The notes: generated by a model from the letters alone, not told the origin. A stretch of 64,000 nt of DNA from Desertivirga arenae (GCF_017355785.1 NZ_JAFEWE010000005.1:124001-188000); one strand, 5' to 3'; positions 26,901 to 34,489 are shown, counted from the first letter of the stretch. Translations and numbers: made by a program.

Positions 26901-28013
26901 CTTATTATCATTCACTGTAGCATCAGTGGCGTAACCGCCCGCCTGCCCTAGTGTCCAGGAAATAGCACCGGTAGCATTATTGAAGGCTTTCACTTGCTGT
27001 GAACTACCACCATCACAAATTGCAACGGTTAAATTATCAGGGGACACGGCTAAAGCAAGAGGACTAACAAGTCCTGTTAAACTAAGCAAGGGAGCTGACA
27101 AAGTACCATTTGTACCAACTGTAAATTTCTGAACGGAGGAAGTTCCGGATATAACCCATAAGTTGTCATTCCCATCTACTGCCAGGCCCTGAGGAGCGCT
27201 AAAAGAGCTGATTCGCTGCACAACTGCTCCTGTAGTTTTATTTACTACATCCAGCCTGTTTTGCTCTTTATGCGACACAAATAGAAAAGCGCCTCTCTGC
27301 TGTACCGCAAGACCACTTATAGTACCGGTAAGATTATTGGCAGTGTCTATAGCTGAAGTGTAAGTGATGCCATTAACTGTTTTTATGGAAACTCCAGATG
27401 TAAAATTTACTTGCTTATCGTCAGATTGCTGAGTAGCAAAAACAAACCATTTCTTATTATCGAACGGATCTAGACCAGCCCAATATACGTTCACATCGTC
27501 AGCAGCAACAAATAAGGAAGCTTGCGAGGTTGTATGAGTTGCCGGTAGTATGAAGCTTTTTGTTTGGGGATTTGCAACAGGTAATTTGAATTGAGCAGTA
27601 TTTCCCTCGTTATAACCTGCTGCGCAATAGATAAAGTTATTTTTAATCACCGCTCCTCTCAATGATTCGTAGGAATGGACTACACTAGTTCCCGAAAATT
27701 GACTAGATGTATTACCAATAACACCCTCCCATGTATAAGTGACGTTATTAGAAAGTACCTTAATTTGATATTTGCCTGCAGTTACAAGCCGGCCTTCATC
27801 ATCTAATCCATCCCATTTTTCTGAGAAAGTCCCCTGACCATACTTAATGCCGCTCCATAAAGTTCGGACCAGAACATTATCTGTAGAATAAACGCCGGCG
27901 CTTGTAGTACCTGCAGTACTAAGTTTGAAAGAAAATGGAACAACAATGCTCTTCGTTTGAGACGCGCATAACAGTGGCAGCAGCAATAAAAACGCTGCAA
28001 TTATTTTTTTCAT
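23958..28013 (-). CDS. Large T9SS-secreted protein with PA14 and cadherin-like domains
   Basis: A 1,351-residue exported protein. Signal peptide MKKIIAAFLLLLPLLCASQ. Residues about 35-100 resemble a FlgD-type Ig fold (TLWSGIKYGQGTFSEKWDGL). A long region to about 760 has beta-propeller-like repeats (LAVDGNDNLWVISG, LAVSPDNLTVAICDGG). A PA14 domain covers about 765-900 (GLLGQYYDDVDLDN, YTFYTKADEGVRLWVDGKLL), which in relatives binds carbohydrates. A cadherin-like unit near 1190-1270 contains FFIDPQTGNLAF. The last 80 residues (VAYPNPFASNLSV to the end) are a type A T9SS sorting domain. Function is not established; polysaccharide binding or degradation at the cell surface is plausible. It is on the same strand as, and upstream of, the polysaccharide operon. 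Confidence 0.85.
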   Translation of the reverse strand: MKKIIAAFLLLLPLLCASQTKSIVVPFSFKLSTAGTTSAGVYSTDNVLVRTLWSGIKYGQGTFSEKWDGLDDEGRLVTAGKYQIKVLSNNVTYTWEGVIGNTSSQFSGTSVVHSYESLRGAVIKNNFIYCAAGYNEGNTAQFKLPVANPQTKSFILPATHTTSQASLFVAADDVNVYWAGLDPFDNKKWFVFATQQSDDKQVNFTSGVSIKTVNGITYTSAIDTANNLTGTISGLAVQQRGAFLFVSHKEQNRLDVVNKTTGAVVQRISSFSAPQGLAVDGNDNLWVISGTSSVQKFTVGTNGTLSAPLLSLTGLVSPLALAVSPDNLTVAICDGGSSQQVKAFNNATGAISWTLGQAGGYATDATVNDNKFYFEDVDKRVFSFITFQSDGSFWIGDSGNCRMQQYSPARTFVKRVMYLPRTYVMGVDSNNPNRVFANYLEFAVDYTKNLAADNDSWKLVKNWGYTVPVSLNNQYLRLKGVVTLSNGRTYAMQRNASTKFSIIELMNGGTIRITGVETPDLTWSLAKDGSLYKQAYSGGNAVWSKKAFLGFDASNNPIYEAEKTFGSVASTAMDPIPSGARRQSGEITSSNIMISFNGSLPSTDGTDFYHLGGVALGENRWKWKTAISTHKNYTGEFPKDGRYDIGNGVQYAGSIAMALERNIFWGYNGEFWKNNQTNKWNHIYDNGLFVGQFGTVGVDVKDEEAPAGMAGNCFSPAIVKVGTAYYLYHNDESFHSGVHRWKINGLNSIAESVIPVELNAGGRGLLGQYYDDVDLDNVNQRSVRVDSLVNFDWSSGKPANTNIKNTDNFSVSWTGYISPLYTENYTFYTKADEGVRLWVDGKLLIDKWTASNIATENSASISMTAGKMYSIRLEYFEKTGNASVSLLWSSARQLKGVVPPSALFPADPTDNTSGIDLMEKVPVNSVLPNGMYGWTRNLANEDYTLSYAQWWSVKTNVRSSLSQKSPDVATRFRQTAGSYTLTRNLGTVPCTITGWKITGNVNYDGNYENQTGGGSYLDVLDNSGKVIVRFYTKIIYGSTNQIYIYANDKVIAQAAQNLIKPVLSTFQPLELSASASGIVVKYGTYAPVTTTVFDPLSNWRAPKAMQLYFWTSAVNGNNYDRNISLEGFKYSVESLNDNASAPVITSSQNAVAATLSVAENTLQVTKVTASSLAYLTYSISGGEDKNWFFIDPQTGNLAFKSSPDYEMPKDLDGNNSYVVKIRVSDGVFYDEQLLTINVVNVDENSSSMVVLGFPEAETQDSRTRDTEERRVVAYPNPFASNLSVQFSNHLGEKVRLKLINVLGQVLENRELDIDNKSYSYSFNNAVLLTPGFYFININGKYIKEQFKVLKY

Positions 28014-28171
28014 GAACTCATCATACTCTGCTTTTAAGAAATGGATCAGCAGAGCCCCTTTTATGGCGATGTCTACGGTTGTCTGTCACAAACGTTACAT
28101 TTCCTTCCCAAAATTCCTCACTATTATGGAGAAATTTTCACAAAAGCAATAAAAGGGAAAAGAGAGATCTT

Positions 28172-28540
28172 CTAAATATCTTTACCGGCAATACGCTTTC
28201 TATGCTCGGTACCCCATTCACATAAGGCATCTATCACATCGTCCAGACTCTTTCCATATTCTGTCATTGAATATTCAACCGTTACAGGAAAAGTATCATA
28301 GACTGTGCGTTTTACCAATTGGTTCTCTTCAAGATCACGTAGCTCCTTTGAAAGCATCCTGTCGGTAATATTAGGAATTTCATTGGCAATCTGCCTAAAC
28401 CTCTTGTTACCAAAGGACAAGGAGATGATAATAGGAAGTTTCCATTTTCCACTTAGGATATCAAGTGCATCCCTGACTGGAACAATCATTTTCAAACACT
28501 TACTGTGAACTTTAGGCTCCTCTTTTTCAACAAGTTCCAT
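28172..28540 (-). CDS. HxlR-family transcriptional regulator
   Basis: A 122-residue winged-helix regulator of the HxlR family. The core KCLKMIVPVRDALDILSGKW begins at residue 16, then KRFRQIANEIPNITDRMLSK is the recognition helix region and YSMTEYGKSLDDVIDALCEW the dimerisation helix. Cys residues at about 17 and 110 are candidates for redox or electrophile sensing, as in HypR and related HxlR proteins, but this is inference. It is transcribed divergently from the YceI gene, with a strong palindrome in the shared region. It probably represses itself, the YceI gene or both. Confidence 0.9.
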   Translation of the reverse strand: MELVEKEEPKVHSKCLKMIVPVRDALDILSGKWKLPIIISLSFGNKRFRQIANEIPNITDRMLSKELRDLEENQLVKRTVYDTFPVTVEYSMTEYGKSLDDVIDALCEWGTEHRKRIAGKDI

Positions 28541-28560
28541 AGACGCTATATTTATGTATA

Positions 28561-28582
28561 GTGCTATACTAAAGTATAGTAC
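28561..28582. promoter_or_regulatory. Palindromic operator between hxlR-type and yceI-type genes
   Basis: Inverted repeat GTGCTATACT-AA-AGTATAGTAC, nine of ten positions symmetrical, 20 bases upstream of the HxlR start codon and ending 25 bases before the -7 box of the YceI gene. The size and symmetry suit a winged-helix dimer. Its position would block the -33 region of the YceI promoter. Confidence 0.7.
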
Positions 28583-28606
28583 TTACTATTATATAGCAAA
28601 TATATG

Positions 28607-28614
28607 TAAGTTTG
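28607..28614 (+). promoter_or_regulatory. -7 promoter element for the YceI gene
   Basis: TAAGTTTG is an exact match to the Bacteroidota TAnnTTTG consensus and lies 38 bases before the YceI ATG. A clear TTG at -33 was not seen; that area is taken up by the operator palindrome. Confidence 0.6.
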
Positions 28615-28651
28615 CAGATCAAACAAGCAGACAGGCAAAACATTAATTAAA

Positions 28652-29230
28652 ATGAAAAAGCTAACATTATTTTCAGCAGCAGGTATAGGACTTGCCTTAT
28701 TGTCATTCAGATTCGCAGATGCCACCTGGAACCTGGACAAATCGCACGCAAAACTCGGTTTCAGTGTTTCTCACATGATGGTATCTGACGTAGAAGGATC
28801 TTTCAAGAAATTTGATGCAACTGTAAAATCGACAAAAGACGATTTTTCTGATGCTTCAGTGGAACTTTCAGCAGAAACCAATTCAGTTGATACAGATAAC
28901 GATCAGCGTGACGCCCACGTTAAGAATGCTGATTTTCTTGACACAGAAAAATTCCCCACCTTATCATTCAAAAGCACCTCTGTAAAAAAAGTTGCGGATA
29001 AAAAATACAAAGTAAAAGGTAATCTAACTCTGCATGGAGTAACTAAACCAGTTGAACTTAATGCAACGGCAAACATCGGAGTTAACCCAATGAACAAAAA
29101 AACTATATCTGGATGGAAAGTGTCAGGTGTGATCAAACGTTCTGACTTTGGCATTGGCGCTAAGGTTCCTTCTGCAGTTGTTGGAGATGACGTAACCTTA
29201 AATGCTAACGCAGAATTTGTAAAAAATTAA
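28652..29230 (+). CDS. YceI-family periplasmic lipid-binding protein
   Basis: A 192-residue secreted protein of the YceI family, an extended lipocalin-like beta-barrel that binds isoprenoid or other polyprenyl-type molecules. Signal peptide MKKLTLFSAAGIGLALLSFRFA is followed by TWNLDKSHAKLGFSVSHMM, the family's opening, then SVDTDNDQRDAHVKNADFLD and FPTLSFKSTS, and NLTLHGVTKPVEL, all diagnostic. The frame ends with an SDFGIGAKVPSAVVGDDVTL region, also standard. It is divergent from the HxlR regulator. In several bacteria YceI genes respond to pH, salt or quinone stress, but no such role is shown here. A strong terminator follows. Confidence 0.93.
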   Translation: MKKLTLFSAAGIGLALLSFRFADATWNLDKSHAKLGFSVSHMMVSDVEGSFKKFDATVKSTKDDFSDASVELSAETNSVDTDNDQRDAHVKNADFLDTEKFPTLSFKSTSVKKVADKKYKVKGNLTLHGVTKPVELNATANIGVNPMNKKTISGWKVSGVIKRSDFGIGAKVPSAVVGDDVTLNANAEFVKN

Positions 29231-29251
29231 GCGATCATAATTCAGGTCAGA

Positions 29252-29295
29252 CAATAAGGGCTGTCTATCACATAATTGATAGGCAGCCCTTATTG
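29252..29295 (+). terminator. Terminator after the YceI gene
   Basis: A 19-bp stem (29252-29270 with 29277-29295) around the GC-rich core AAGGGCTGTC, one G-U pair, six-base loop, ending in TTATTGTTT. It lies 22 bases after the stop codon. Confidence 0.85.
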
Positions 29296-29709
29296 TTTAG
29301 CCTCAATATGATATGAAATTATAATGTATCTACGCCTTTTTACAAGTTAAATATCCACTCATACTCCATACTATCTTCGGCCCACCTCCTTCACCTCCTG
29401 TCATTAATTTTAAAATAATCATTTTTCAGGCTGTACTTTGGTAATAAATGCAGAACTTTAACGAACATTTATGAAGTACTACACCTCCTATCCATAAATA
29501 GGAGTGAATATCAAATATTAGAAATGAAAAACGGTTTATTCTTTAGCCTTGATTTTTAGGCATATAGAAAAAATGAACATTTACCAGAGGAGAAATAATG
29601 GTAAAAGTTGTAAACAGATACAAACAATTTTGTTTTTTTAGGGGTAACTATTGATTAGTTATGAGAGGTTAAAAGCCTGAAAAAAGCTTTATACCTATTA
29701 AAATAGATT
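29296..29709. other. 414-base region without a clear gene
   Basis: A+T-rich. It contains a 7-bp hairpin CTCCTAT/ATAGGAG (29485-29504). An 18-codon frame at 29598-29654 (MVKVVNRYKQ...) is preceded by the strong Shine-Dalgarno-like AGAGGAG, unusual for this phylum. It could be a leader peptide or chance. No tRNA or known riboswitch was recognised. Confidence 0.4.
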
Positions 29710-30087
29710 ATGCTAAATCTCTATCGTCAAATAATAAGTAACACTCTCAATAATACAATTTTTGAAGAATTGCCCGAAGAATGGATAGAGAGGCTATCAC
29801 CAGGCATACGAAACGAGTTGATCAGCGGATTTTATAATGCCGGTATTCTGACCATAAACATGTCAGACTTTAATCGGGAAGACTTTTACGATAGAGAAGC
29901 CAAACAGAACTTCGAACATTACTGTGAAAACCTCTATTTATATCTGGCTCCTATTATTCAGCGATGCCTAAGAAGAATGTTTCTTGGCTTCAATGATAAT
30001 CTTACTGAGTACAAAGTTGTACTTTTTATGGAAGGCCGCGAAGAGGACCATATGGAGGCTGTAAAGTATTCTATAGAAGTGTTCTAA
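29710..30087 (+). CDS. Hypothetical protein, 125 residues
   Basis: No family recognised. The product MLNLYRQIISNTLNNTIFEE... is acidic, largely helical by composition and has no signal peptide or membrane helix. It contains aromatic-rich stretches (HYCENLYLYLAPIIQ) and a terminal LFMEGREEDHMEAVKYSIEVF. The start ATG is the first in frame and the product uses ordinary codons, so it is likely real, but it stands alone: the nearest same-strand gene (YceI) is separated by a terminator, and 616 bases follow before SelO. Confidence 0.55.
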   Translation: MLNLYRQIISNTLNNTIFEELPEEWIERLSPGIRNELISGFYNAGILTINMSDFNREDFYDREAKQNFEHYCENLYLYLAPIIQRCLRRMFLGFNDNLTEYKVVLFMEGREEDHMEAVKYSIEVF

Positions 30088-30255
30088 AAAGTGTCCCTTT
30101 TTCGCTCTTTTTTCTTATTTAAAATACATTAGATGTACTTAAAAGCGGAAAAATTCAAAAAATCACCATGAGAACATAGCTAATCATGCTCTGGCATCCT
30201 AATTGTAGATATATTCACAACTCATATAGACTCATTTACACTTTAAACACTCATC

Positions 30256-30286
30256 AAAAAGCCCTGATCCCCAATCAAGGCTTTTT
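30256..30286 (+). terminator. Terminator-like hairpin, 168 bases after the orphan gene
   Basis: AAAAAGCCCTGAT (30256-30268) pairs with ATCAAGGCTTTTT (30274-30286) with one mismatch and a five-base loop, running into TTTTTGTATTTTT. A-tract/T-tract flanks allow function on either strand. It may end the orphan transcript or an unannotated small RNA. Confidence 0.7.
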
Positions 30287-30465
30287 GTATTTTTGCAAAA
30301 ACCGTACTTTTGCCGAAAGTAGCTGCTCCTCTAAACCACTCAATCGTATCCTTAAAACGGCTTGACTTAATAATTCTCATTTTACTCGCTTTTATCGCCT
30401 TATCTTATATTCCTTCCACCCACATTAACTCTTGATTAATACCTGATTATTTCAAAACCCCATTT
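30287..30465. other. Noncoding stretch with an exact -7 promoter match
   Basis: TACTTTTG at 30305-30312 matches TAnnTTTG exactly and follows the terminator hairpin by about 20 bases. A TTTTTG lies 17 bases upstream, slightly short of the usual spacing. A transcript from here would run through the 11-bp repeats and the 41-codon frame toward SelO, so this may be the SelO promoter with a roughly 390-base leader. No gene is seen within this stretch itself. Confidence 0.35.
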
Positions 30466-30505
30466 AAATCCGATTCAAATCCGATTCAAGTCCGATTCAA
30501 CTCCG
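30466..30505. repeat. 11-bp direct tandem repeat, 3.6 units
   Basis: Units AAATCCGATTC, AAATCCGATTC, AAGTCCGATTC and a partial AACTCCG start at 30466, 30477, 30488 and 30499. The 11-bp period places each unit on nearly the same DNA face. It lies about 200 bases upstream of SelO. Confidence 0.85.
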
Positions 30506-30545
30506 TAGCTTTAAAGATTTTGAAACGCATCTAAAAGGAAGGTCA

Positions 30546-30671
30546 ATGGTAAGAATATTTCTTTTGAGGATAATCAGGCAGGAATTTAGGTACAAGCGAA
30601 TAAGAAGCATTAGTTCTTTAGTTAAAGAAAAAATGCAGACTTTGCACACTTATTATACATACGCCCGTTAA
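30546..30671 (+). CDS. Possible small basic protein, 41 residues
   Basis: An ATG preceded by AAAAGGAAGGTCA (Shine-Dalgarno-like) opens MVRIFLLRIIRQEFRYKRIR..., rich in Arg and Lys, ending TYYTYAR, 32 bases before the SelO start. No homologue is recognised. It could be a leader peptide, a small membrane-active peptide, or chance in a 616-base gap. It is listed because start context and composition are better than random. Confidence 0.25.
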   Translation: MVRIFLLRIIRQEFRYKRIRSISSLVKEKMQTLHTYYTYAR

Positions 30672-30703
30672 GAAAGTAGTTTGATTTCAATTTTTAAGAT
30701 TCG

Positions 30704-32266
30704 ATGAAAAACCTCCATTCTATAATATTCAATAATTCCTTTACAGAAAGCTTTCCCGGAGATCTGAGCGGAGACCTTCATCCCCGGCAGACGCCTGGAG
30801 TTTTATACAGTAAAGCTTTACCAACCCCTGTTACTAAACCTTCCCTGATAGGGTGGTCAGATGAAGTAGCATTGGGCCTGGGATTGTCAAATCCAGATGA
30901 AGAGGATGTTAAGATGTTGGCAGGTAACCTGGTAACGCCTTCCATGCAGCCTTATTCAGCCTGCTATGCAGGACACCAGTTCGGGAACTGGGCCGGCCAG
31001 CTTGGCGACGGCCGGGCTATAACGCTTGGTGAACTCACAACTTCAGCGGGAAAGGTCTGGGAAATACAATTAAAAGGAGCAGGCCCTACTCCCTATTCTC
31101 GACGCGCAGATGGACGGGCTGTACTGCGCTCCTCTGTGCGAGAATATTTAATGAGTGAAGCGATGGCCCACCTTGGAGTTCCAACTACCAGAGCACTGAG
31201 CCTGGTAAGTACAGGAGATCCGGTACTTAGGGACATGTTCTATAATGGTCATGCGGAGTACGAACCGGGAGCAATTGTAGCACGTGTAGCCCCCTCCTTT
31301 TTACGCTTCGGTAATTATGAAATGCTTGCTTCCCGTAATGAATTGGATAACCTCAGAAAATTGGTTGATTGGACGATTGCAATCCATTATCCTCATATCG
31401 AAGGTGAAGACAAAGTTATAACCTGGTTCAAAGAGATAGTGAAAAGAACCGCCTTTATGGTTACAGAATGGCTAAGGGTTGGTTTTGTACATGGAGTGAT
31501 GAATACGGATAACATGTCAATACTTGGCCTTACCATTGACTACGGTCCCTATTCTTTTCTTGATGCTTACGATCCTGCATTTACTCCTAATACCACAGAT
31601 CTGCCTGGCCGAAGATATGCATTTGGTCAGCAGGCGGGTGTTGCACAATGGAATTTAGGTTGCCTTGCAGGAGCACTTTCCCCTCTATTCCCCGACACTA
31701 AACCTCTGGTTGAAGTTATCGAAGGATATGAGGATCTTTTCTGGACCCAATATTACCATATGAAAGGGAATAAACTGGGATTGGACAAGGTGAGATCAGA
31801 GGATGTGGTCTTAATCGATCAATTTGAAACCTTCCTGGCACAGGTGCAGCCAGACATGACTATCTTTTATCAGCTACTCGCAGACCTTGAGGTGGAAATT
31901 GCAAGTGGCGGAAGGCAAGCAATAATTAAACACTTTCAGAGCAGCTTTTACCAATTACTTACCGATAAAGATGAAGCCGACCTGTTTGATCTTATAAGTA
32001 AGTACCTTGAACGAATAAAGGCAAATAACTGTACAAGAGAAATTTCTTTGGAAGTTATGCGGAAAGCTAATCCGCGATTTATCCTTAGGAATTATCTGCT
32101 ACACCAGGCGATACAAGACTTACAGAACGGCAATAATGAGCTGTTCCTGAAACTTGAAAAAGCTATCAAAGAGCCCTATTCAGACAAGTTCGATGAATTT
32201 GTAAATAAACGGCCAGACTGGGCGAACGAAAAAGCGGGATGCTCCATGCTATCTTGCAGTTCATAA
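30704..32266 (+). CDS. selO: SelO family protein adenylyltransferase (YdiU/UPF0061)
   Basis: A 520-residue pseudokinase-fold enzyme that transfers AMP from ATP to Ser, Thr or Tyr of target proteins, in characterised members affecting redox metabolism. Conserved blocks are CYAGHQFGNWAGQLGDGRA (88-104), LKGAGPTPYSRRADGRAVLR (123-142) and the active-site region HGVMNTDN (263-270) with DYGP at 279-282. The D269/N270/D279 spacing matches D252/N253/D262 described for Pseudomonas syringae SelO. The C-terminus CSMLSCSS keeps the conserved Cys motif that in animals contains selenocysteine. Length and motifs are intact. The stop codon lies inside a hairpin shared with the convergent LigD gene. Confidence 0.95.
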   Translation: MKNLHSIIFNNSFTESFPGDLSGDLHPRQTPGVLYSKALPTPVTKPSLIGWSDEVALGLGLSNPDEEDVKMLAGNLVTPSMQPYSACYAGHQFGNWAGQLGDGRAITLGELTTSAGKVWEIQLKGAGPTPYSRRADGRAVLRSSVREYLMSEAMAHLGVPTTRALSLVSTGDPVLRDMFYNGHAEYEPGAIVARVAPSFLRFGNYEMLASRNELDNLRKLVDWTIAIHYPHIEGEDKVITWFKEIVKRTAFMVTEWLRVGFVHGVMNTDNMSILGLTIDYGPYSFLDAYDPAFTPNTTDLPGRRYAFGQQAGVAQWNLGCLAGALSPLFPDTKPLVEVIEGYEDLFWTQYYHMKGNKLGLDKVRSEDVVLIDQFETFLAQVQPDMTIFYQLLADLEVEIASGGRQAIIKHFQSSFYQLLTDKDEADLFDLISKYLERIKANNCTREISLEVMRKANPRFILRNYLLHQAIQDLQNGNNELFLKLEKAIKEPYSDKFDEFVNKRPDWANEKAGCSMLSCSS

Positions 32267-32278
32267 GAACTGCAAGAT
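32251..32278. terminator. Hairpin between convergent SelO and LigD genes
   Basis: Perfect 12-bp stem ATCTTGCAGTTC / GAACTGCAAGAT with loop ATAA. The left arm is made of the last SelO codons and the loop contains its TAA, so the arm encodes the conserved terminal Cys-Ser-Ser. No long U-run follows on either strand, so it may protect 3' ends as much as terminate. Confidence 0.6.
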
Positions 32279-32280
32279 AT

Positions 32281-34380
32281 TTAGCTTCCAAATACACTTT
32301 TTGCTTTTTCCACTGCTTTCATAAGATCTATCCCTTCTTCCAATACTGGCCTGAAAAGGTCGCCCTCTGTCTTTAGTCTCGAAACAGCATTATGTATGGT
32401 GAAATCCTTCATCTGTAGTCCAGGTTTTACTTCATCCCAGTGAAGTGGCATTGCTACTGTGGCACCGGGTTTAGGCCGCAGAGAATACGGACCAGCTATG
32501 GTTGCTCCAGGACGGTTTTGTAAGAAATCGACATACATCTTCCCCTTTCGTTCTGCGATAAAACGTTCTACGCTTGTATAATCAGGTATTTCTTTATGAA
32601 CTATATTTGCAATAAGTCTACCAAATAGCTGGGATTGATCATAGGTATATTTAGCTGCCAGCGGAATATAGATATGCATTCCTGTAGAACCTGAGGTTTT
32701 ACAGTATGAAGGCACATTAATAGCATCTAATACTCTCTTCACTACGTTGGCTGCTTCAATCACCTGATCAAAAGTATTTTTATCAGGATCAAGATCAATC
32801 ACGCAATAATCAGGATTATCGGGAAATTGAGTACGAGAGAACCAGGGATTAACCTCTATACAGCCTAAAGAGATCATCCACATTAAGCTAGCTTCATCCG
32901 TAACAACCAAAAATTCCTTATGCTCCCCATCGCTGGTGATATAAGGGAAAGTCTCAGCCCATTCTGGTGCGGTTTCCTTAACGTTTTTCTGATAGAAGCT
33001 TTTACCTTTTATACCGTTTGGAAACCGGTTTAAAGATTGTGGGCGATCTTGCAAATAAGGCAAAATATATTCGGCCACCTGGTAGTAATAATTGAAAAGA
33101 TGGCGCTTGCTAATACCTTCGTCTGGCCAATACAGCTTACTTAAATTTGTAAACTTAAGATCGTGTCCGTTAATTGGCCTAACCTGCGTTTCGTCCTTCG
33201 GGTTTAGCAGAGTCTTTTTTGGCACCGGCTTTGGTGCTGACACCATCGTTCGTTGAAGCTCGGTGACTTCGGGAACGGCTTCATTCAAGGGCGTGGATAC
33301 CTCCCTCATTACATCTGAAGCTTTCTTATCTTCCCTCATTCCTTCAAACGATGGATGGCGAAAAACCCCGTCGGAGGTTACTTCAGCAAAACTGACTTCA
33401 CAAACCAGTTCAGGCTTCAACCAGGTTGCTGTAGCATGAGGAGGATTGGGTCTGAAGCGGGAGGGTTTATTATAATCAGGTTCGTAAACAAACGGGCAAA
33501 CGTCAGTAATGAAAGGCTTGAAACTTTCCATCATCTGTTTTTGCAGTTTACCAGAGAAACCAGTTCCTACCTTGCCGACATACTGGAACTTTCCTTGTTG
33601 ATATACACCTAACAATAAGGAACTGAAAAGCTTGGAGGATCCGTCATTTTTAGTAAATCCGCCAATTACTACTTCCTGGCGTTGATGGACCTTGATTTTC
33701 AACCAGTCTTTTGATCTAAAGTCGGGGATATAAGTACTATCCGCCCTCTTGGCGATTACACCCTCAAGGCCCATTTTTCCTGCGGCCTCAAAGAACTCCG
33801 TTCCTTTAGCTTCAAAGACCTTGCTTATTCTTACCCTGTCATCATCCGTCGGTAGAACCTTTTTCAACAATTCCAGGCGATGCCTCAATGGTAACTGCAT
33901 TAAATTTTTCCCTTCCAGGTACAGTATATCAAATACATAAAAGACAAGTTCGCCGTCGGCTTCACTTCTCCAATTCTGAAGTGCGCCAAAATCTGATACC
34001 CCTTTTTCATTAAGAACCAGAATTTCTCCATCCAAAACAATATTGAGTTTCCAGGTTCGGAGCAAACTATGGATTGGATAAAATTTTTCATTGAACGATT
34101 TATTATTCCTTGATTTGAGCTCTACTTCCCTATCTTTAACGAAGGCCAAAGCACGATAGCCGTCCCACTTTACCTCATAGAACCAATCCGGATCGTCGAA
34201 TGGTTTATCCGTCAGTGTGGCTAACATGGGCATTATAGCTTCCGGAAAGGGACTTTCTGGTATCTTCTCCAGGTGGGGTGTTATTCCTTCTACAATTTCT
34301 TCATTACTCGAGCCCAAAAGACTTTCAGCCTTTTCATTCCCCGCTGTGCTATCTACTTTTTTAGTCTTAGTTTTCGCCAT
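32281..34380 (-). CDS. ligD: DNA ligase D, ligase-polymerase form without phosphoesterase domain
   Basis: A 699-residue enzyme for nonhomologous end joining. The ATP-dependent ligase domain begins at about residue 45; the adenylated lysine is K71 in EVKWDGYRALAF, with DGEIL near 118, EGVIAKR near 206 and WLKIKVH near 226. The OB fold runs to about 360 (AEVTSDGVFRHPSFEGMRED). The primase/polymerase domain (about 405-690) has the metal-binding DLDPD, SGSTGMHIYIPL and MYVDFLQNRPG motifs. The N-terminal 3'-phosphoesterase domain found in many LigD proteins is absent: only some 45 low-complexity residues precede the ligase. No Ku gene is within the window. All catalytic residues recognised are present. 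Confidence 0.93.
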   Translation of the reverse strand: MAKTKTKKVDSTAGNEKAESLLGSSNEEIVEGITPHLEKIPESPFPEAIMPMLATLTDKPFDDPDWFYEVKWDGYRALAFVKDREVELKSRNNKSFNEKFYPIHSLLRTWKLNIVLDGEILVLNEKGVSDFGALQNWRSEADGELVFYVFDILYLEGKNLMQLPLRHRLELLKKVLPTDDDRVRISKVFEAKGTEFFEAAGKMGLEGVIAKRADSTYIPDFRSKDWLKIKVHQRQEVVIGGFTKNDGSSKLFSSLLLGVYQQGKFQYVGKVGTGFSGKLQKQMMESFKPFITDVCPFVYEPDYNKPSRFRPNPPHATATWLKPELVCEVSFAEVTSDGVFRHPSFEGMREDKKASDVMREVSTPLNEAVPEVTELQRTMVSAPKPVPKKTLLNPKDETQVRPINGHDLKFTNLSKLYWPDEGISKRHLFNYYYQVAEYILPYLQDRPQSLNRFPNGIKGKSFYQKNVKETAPEWAETFPYITSDGEHKEFLVVTDEASLMWMISLGCIEVNPWFSRTQFPDNPDYCVIDLDPDKNTFDQVIEAANVVKRVLDAINVPSYCKTSGSTGMHIYIPLAAKYTYDQSQLFGRLIANIVHKEIPDYTSVERFIAERKGKMYVDFLQNRPGATIAGPYSLRPKPGATVAMPLHWDEVKPGLQMKDFTIHNAVSRLKTEGDLFRPVLEEGIDLMKAVEKAKSVFGS

Positions 34381-34489
34381 AGATAATAAGGCCCAAGAAT
34401 AGCCTCCTCGTATTTTAGTTTATAAGGTCAAGAAGATGGTGTTACCTTATAATATGAACAGGCTTGCAATAAATAAGTTTCAGTTTTGG

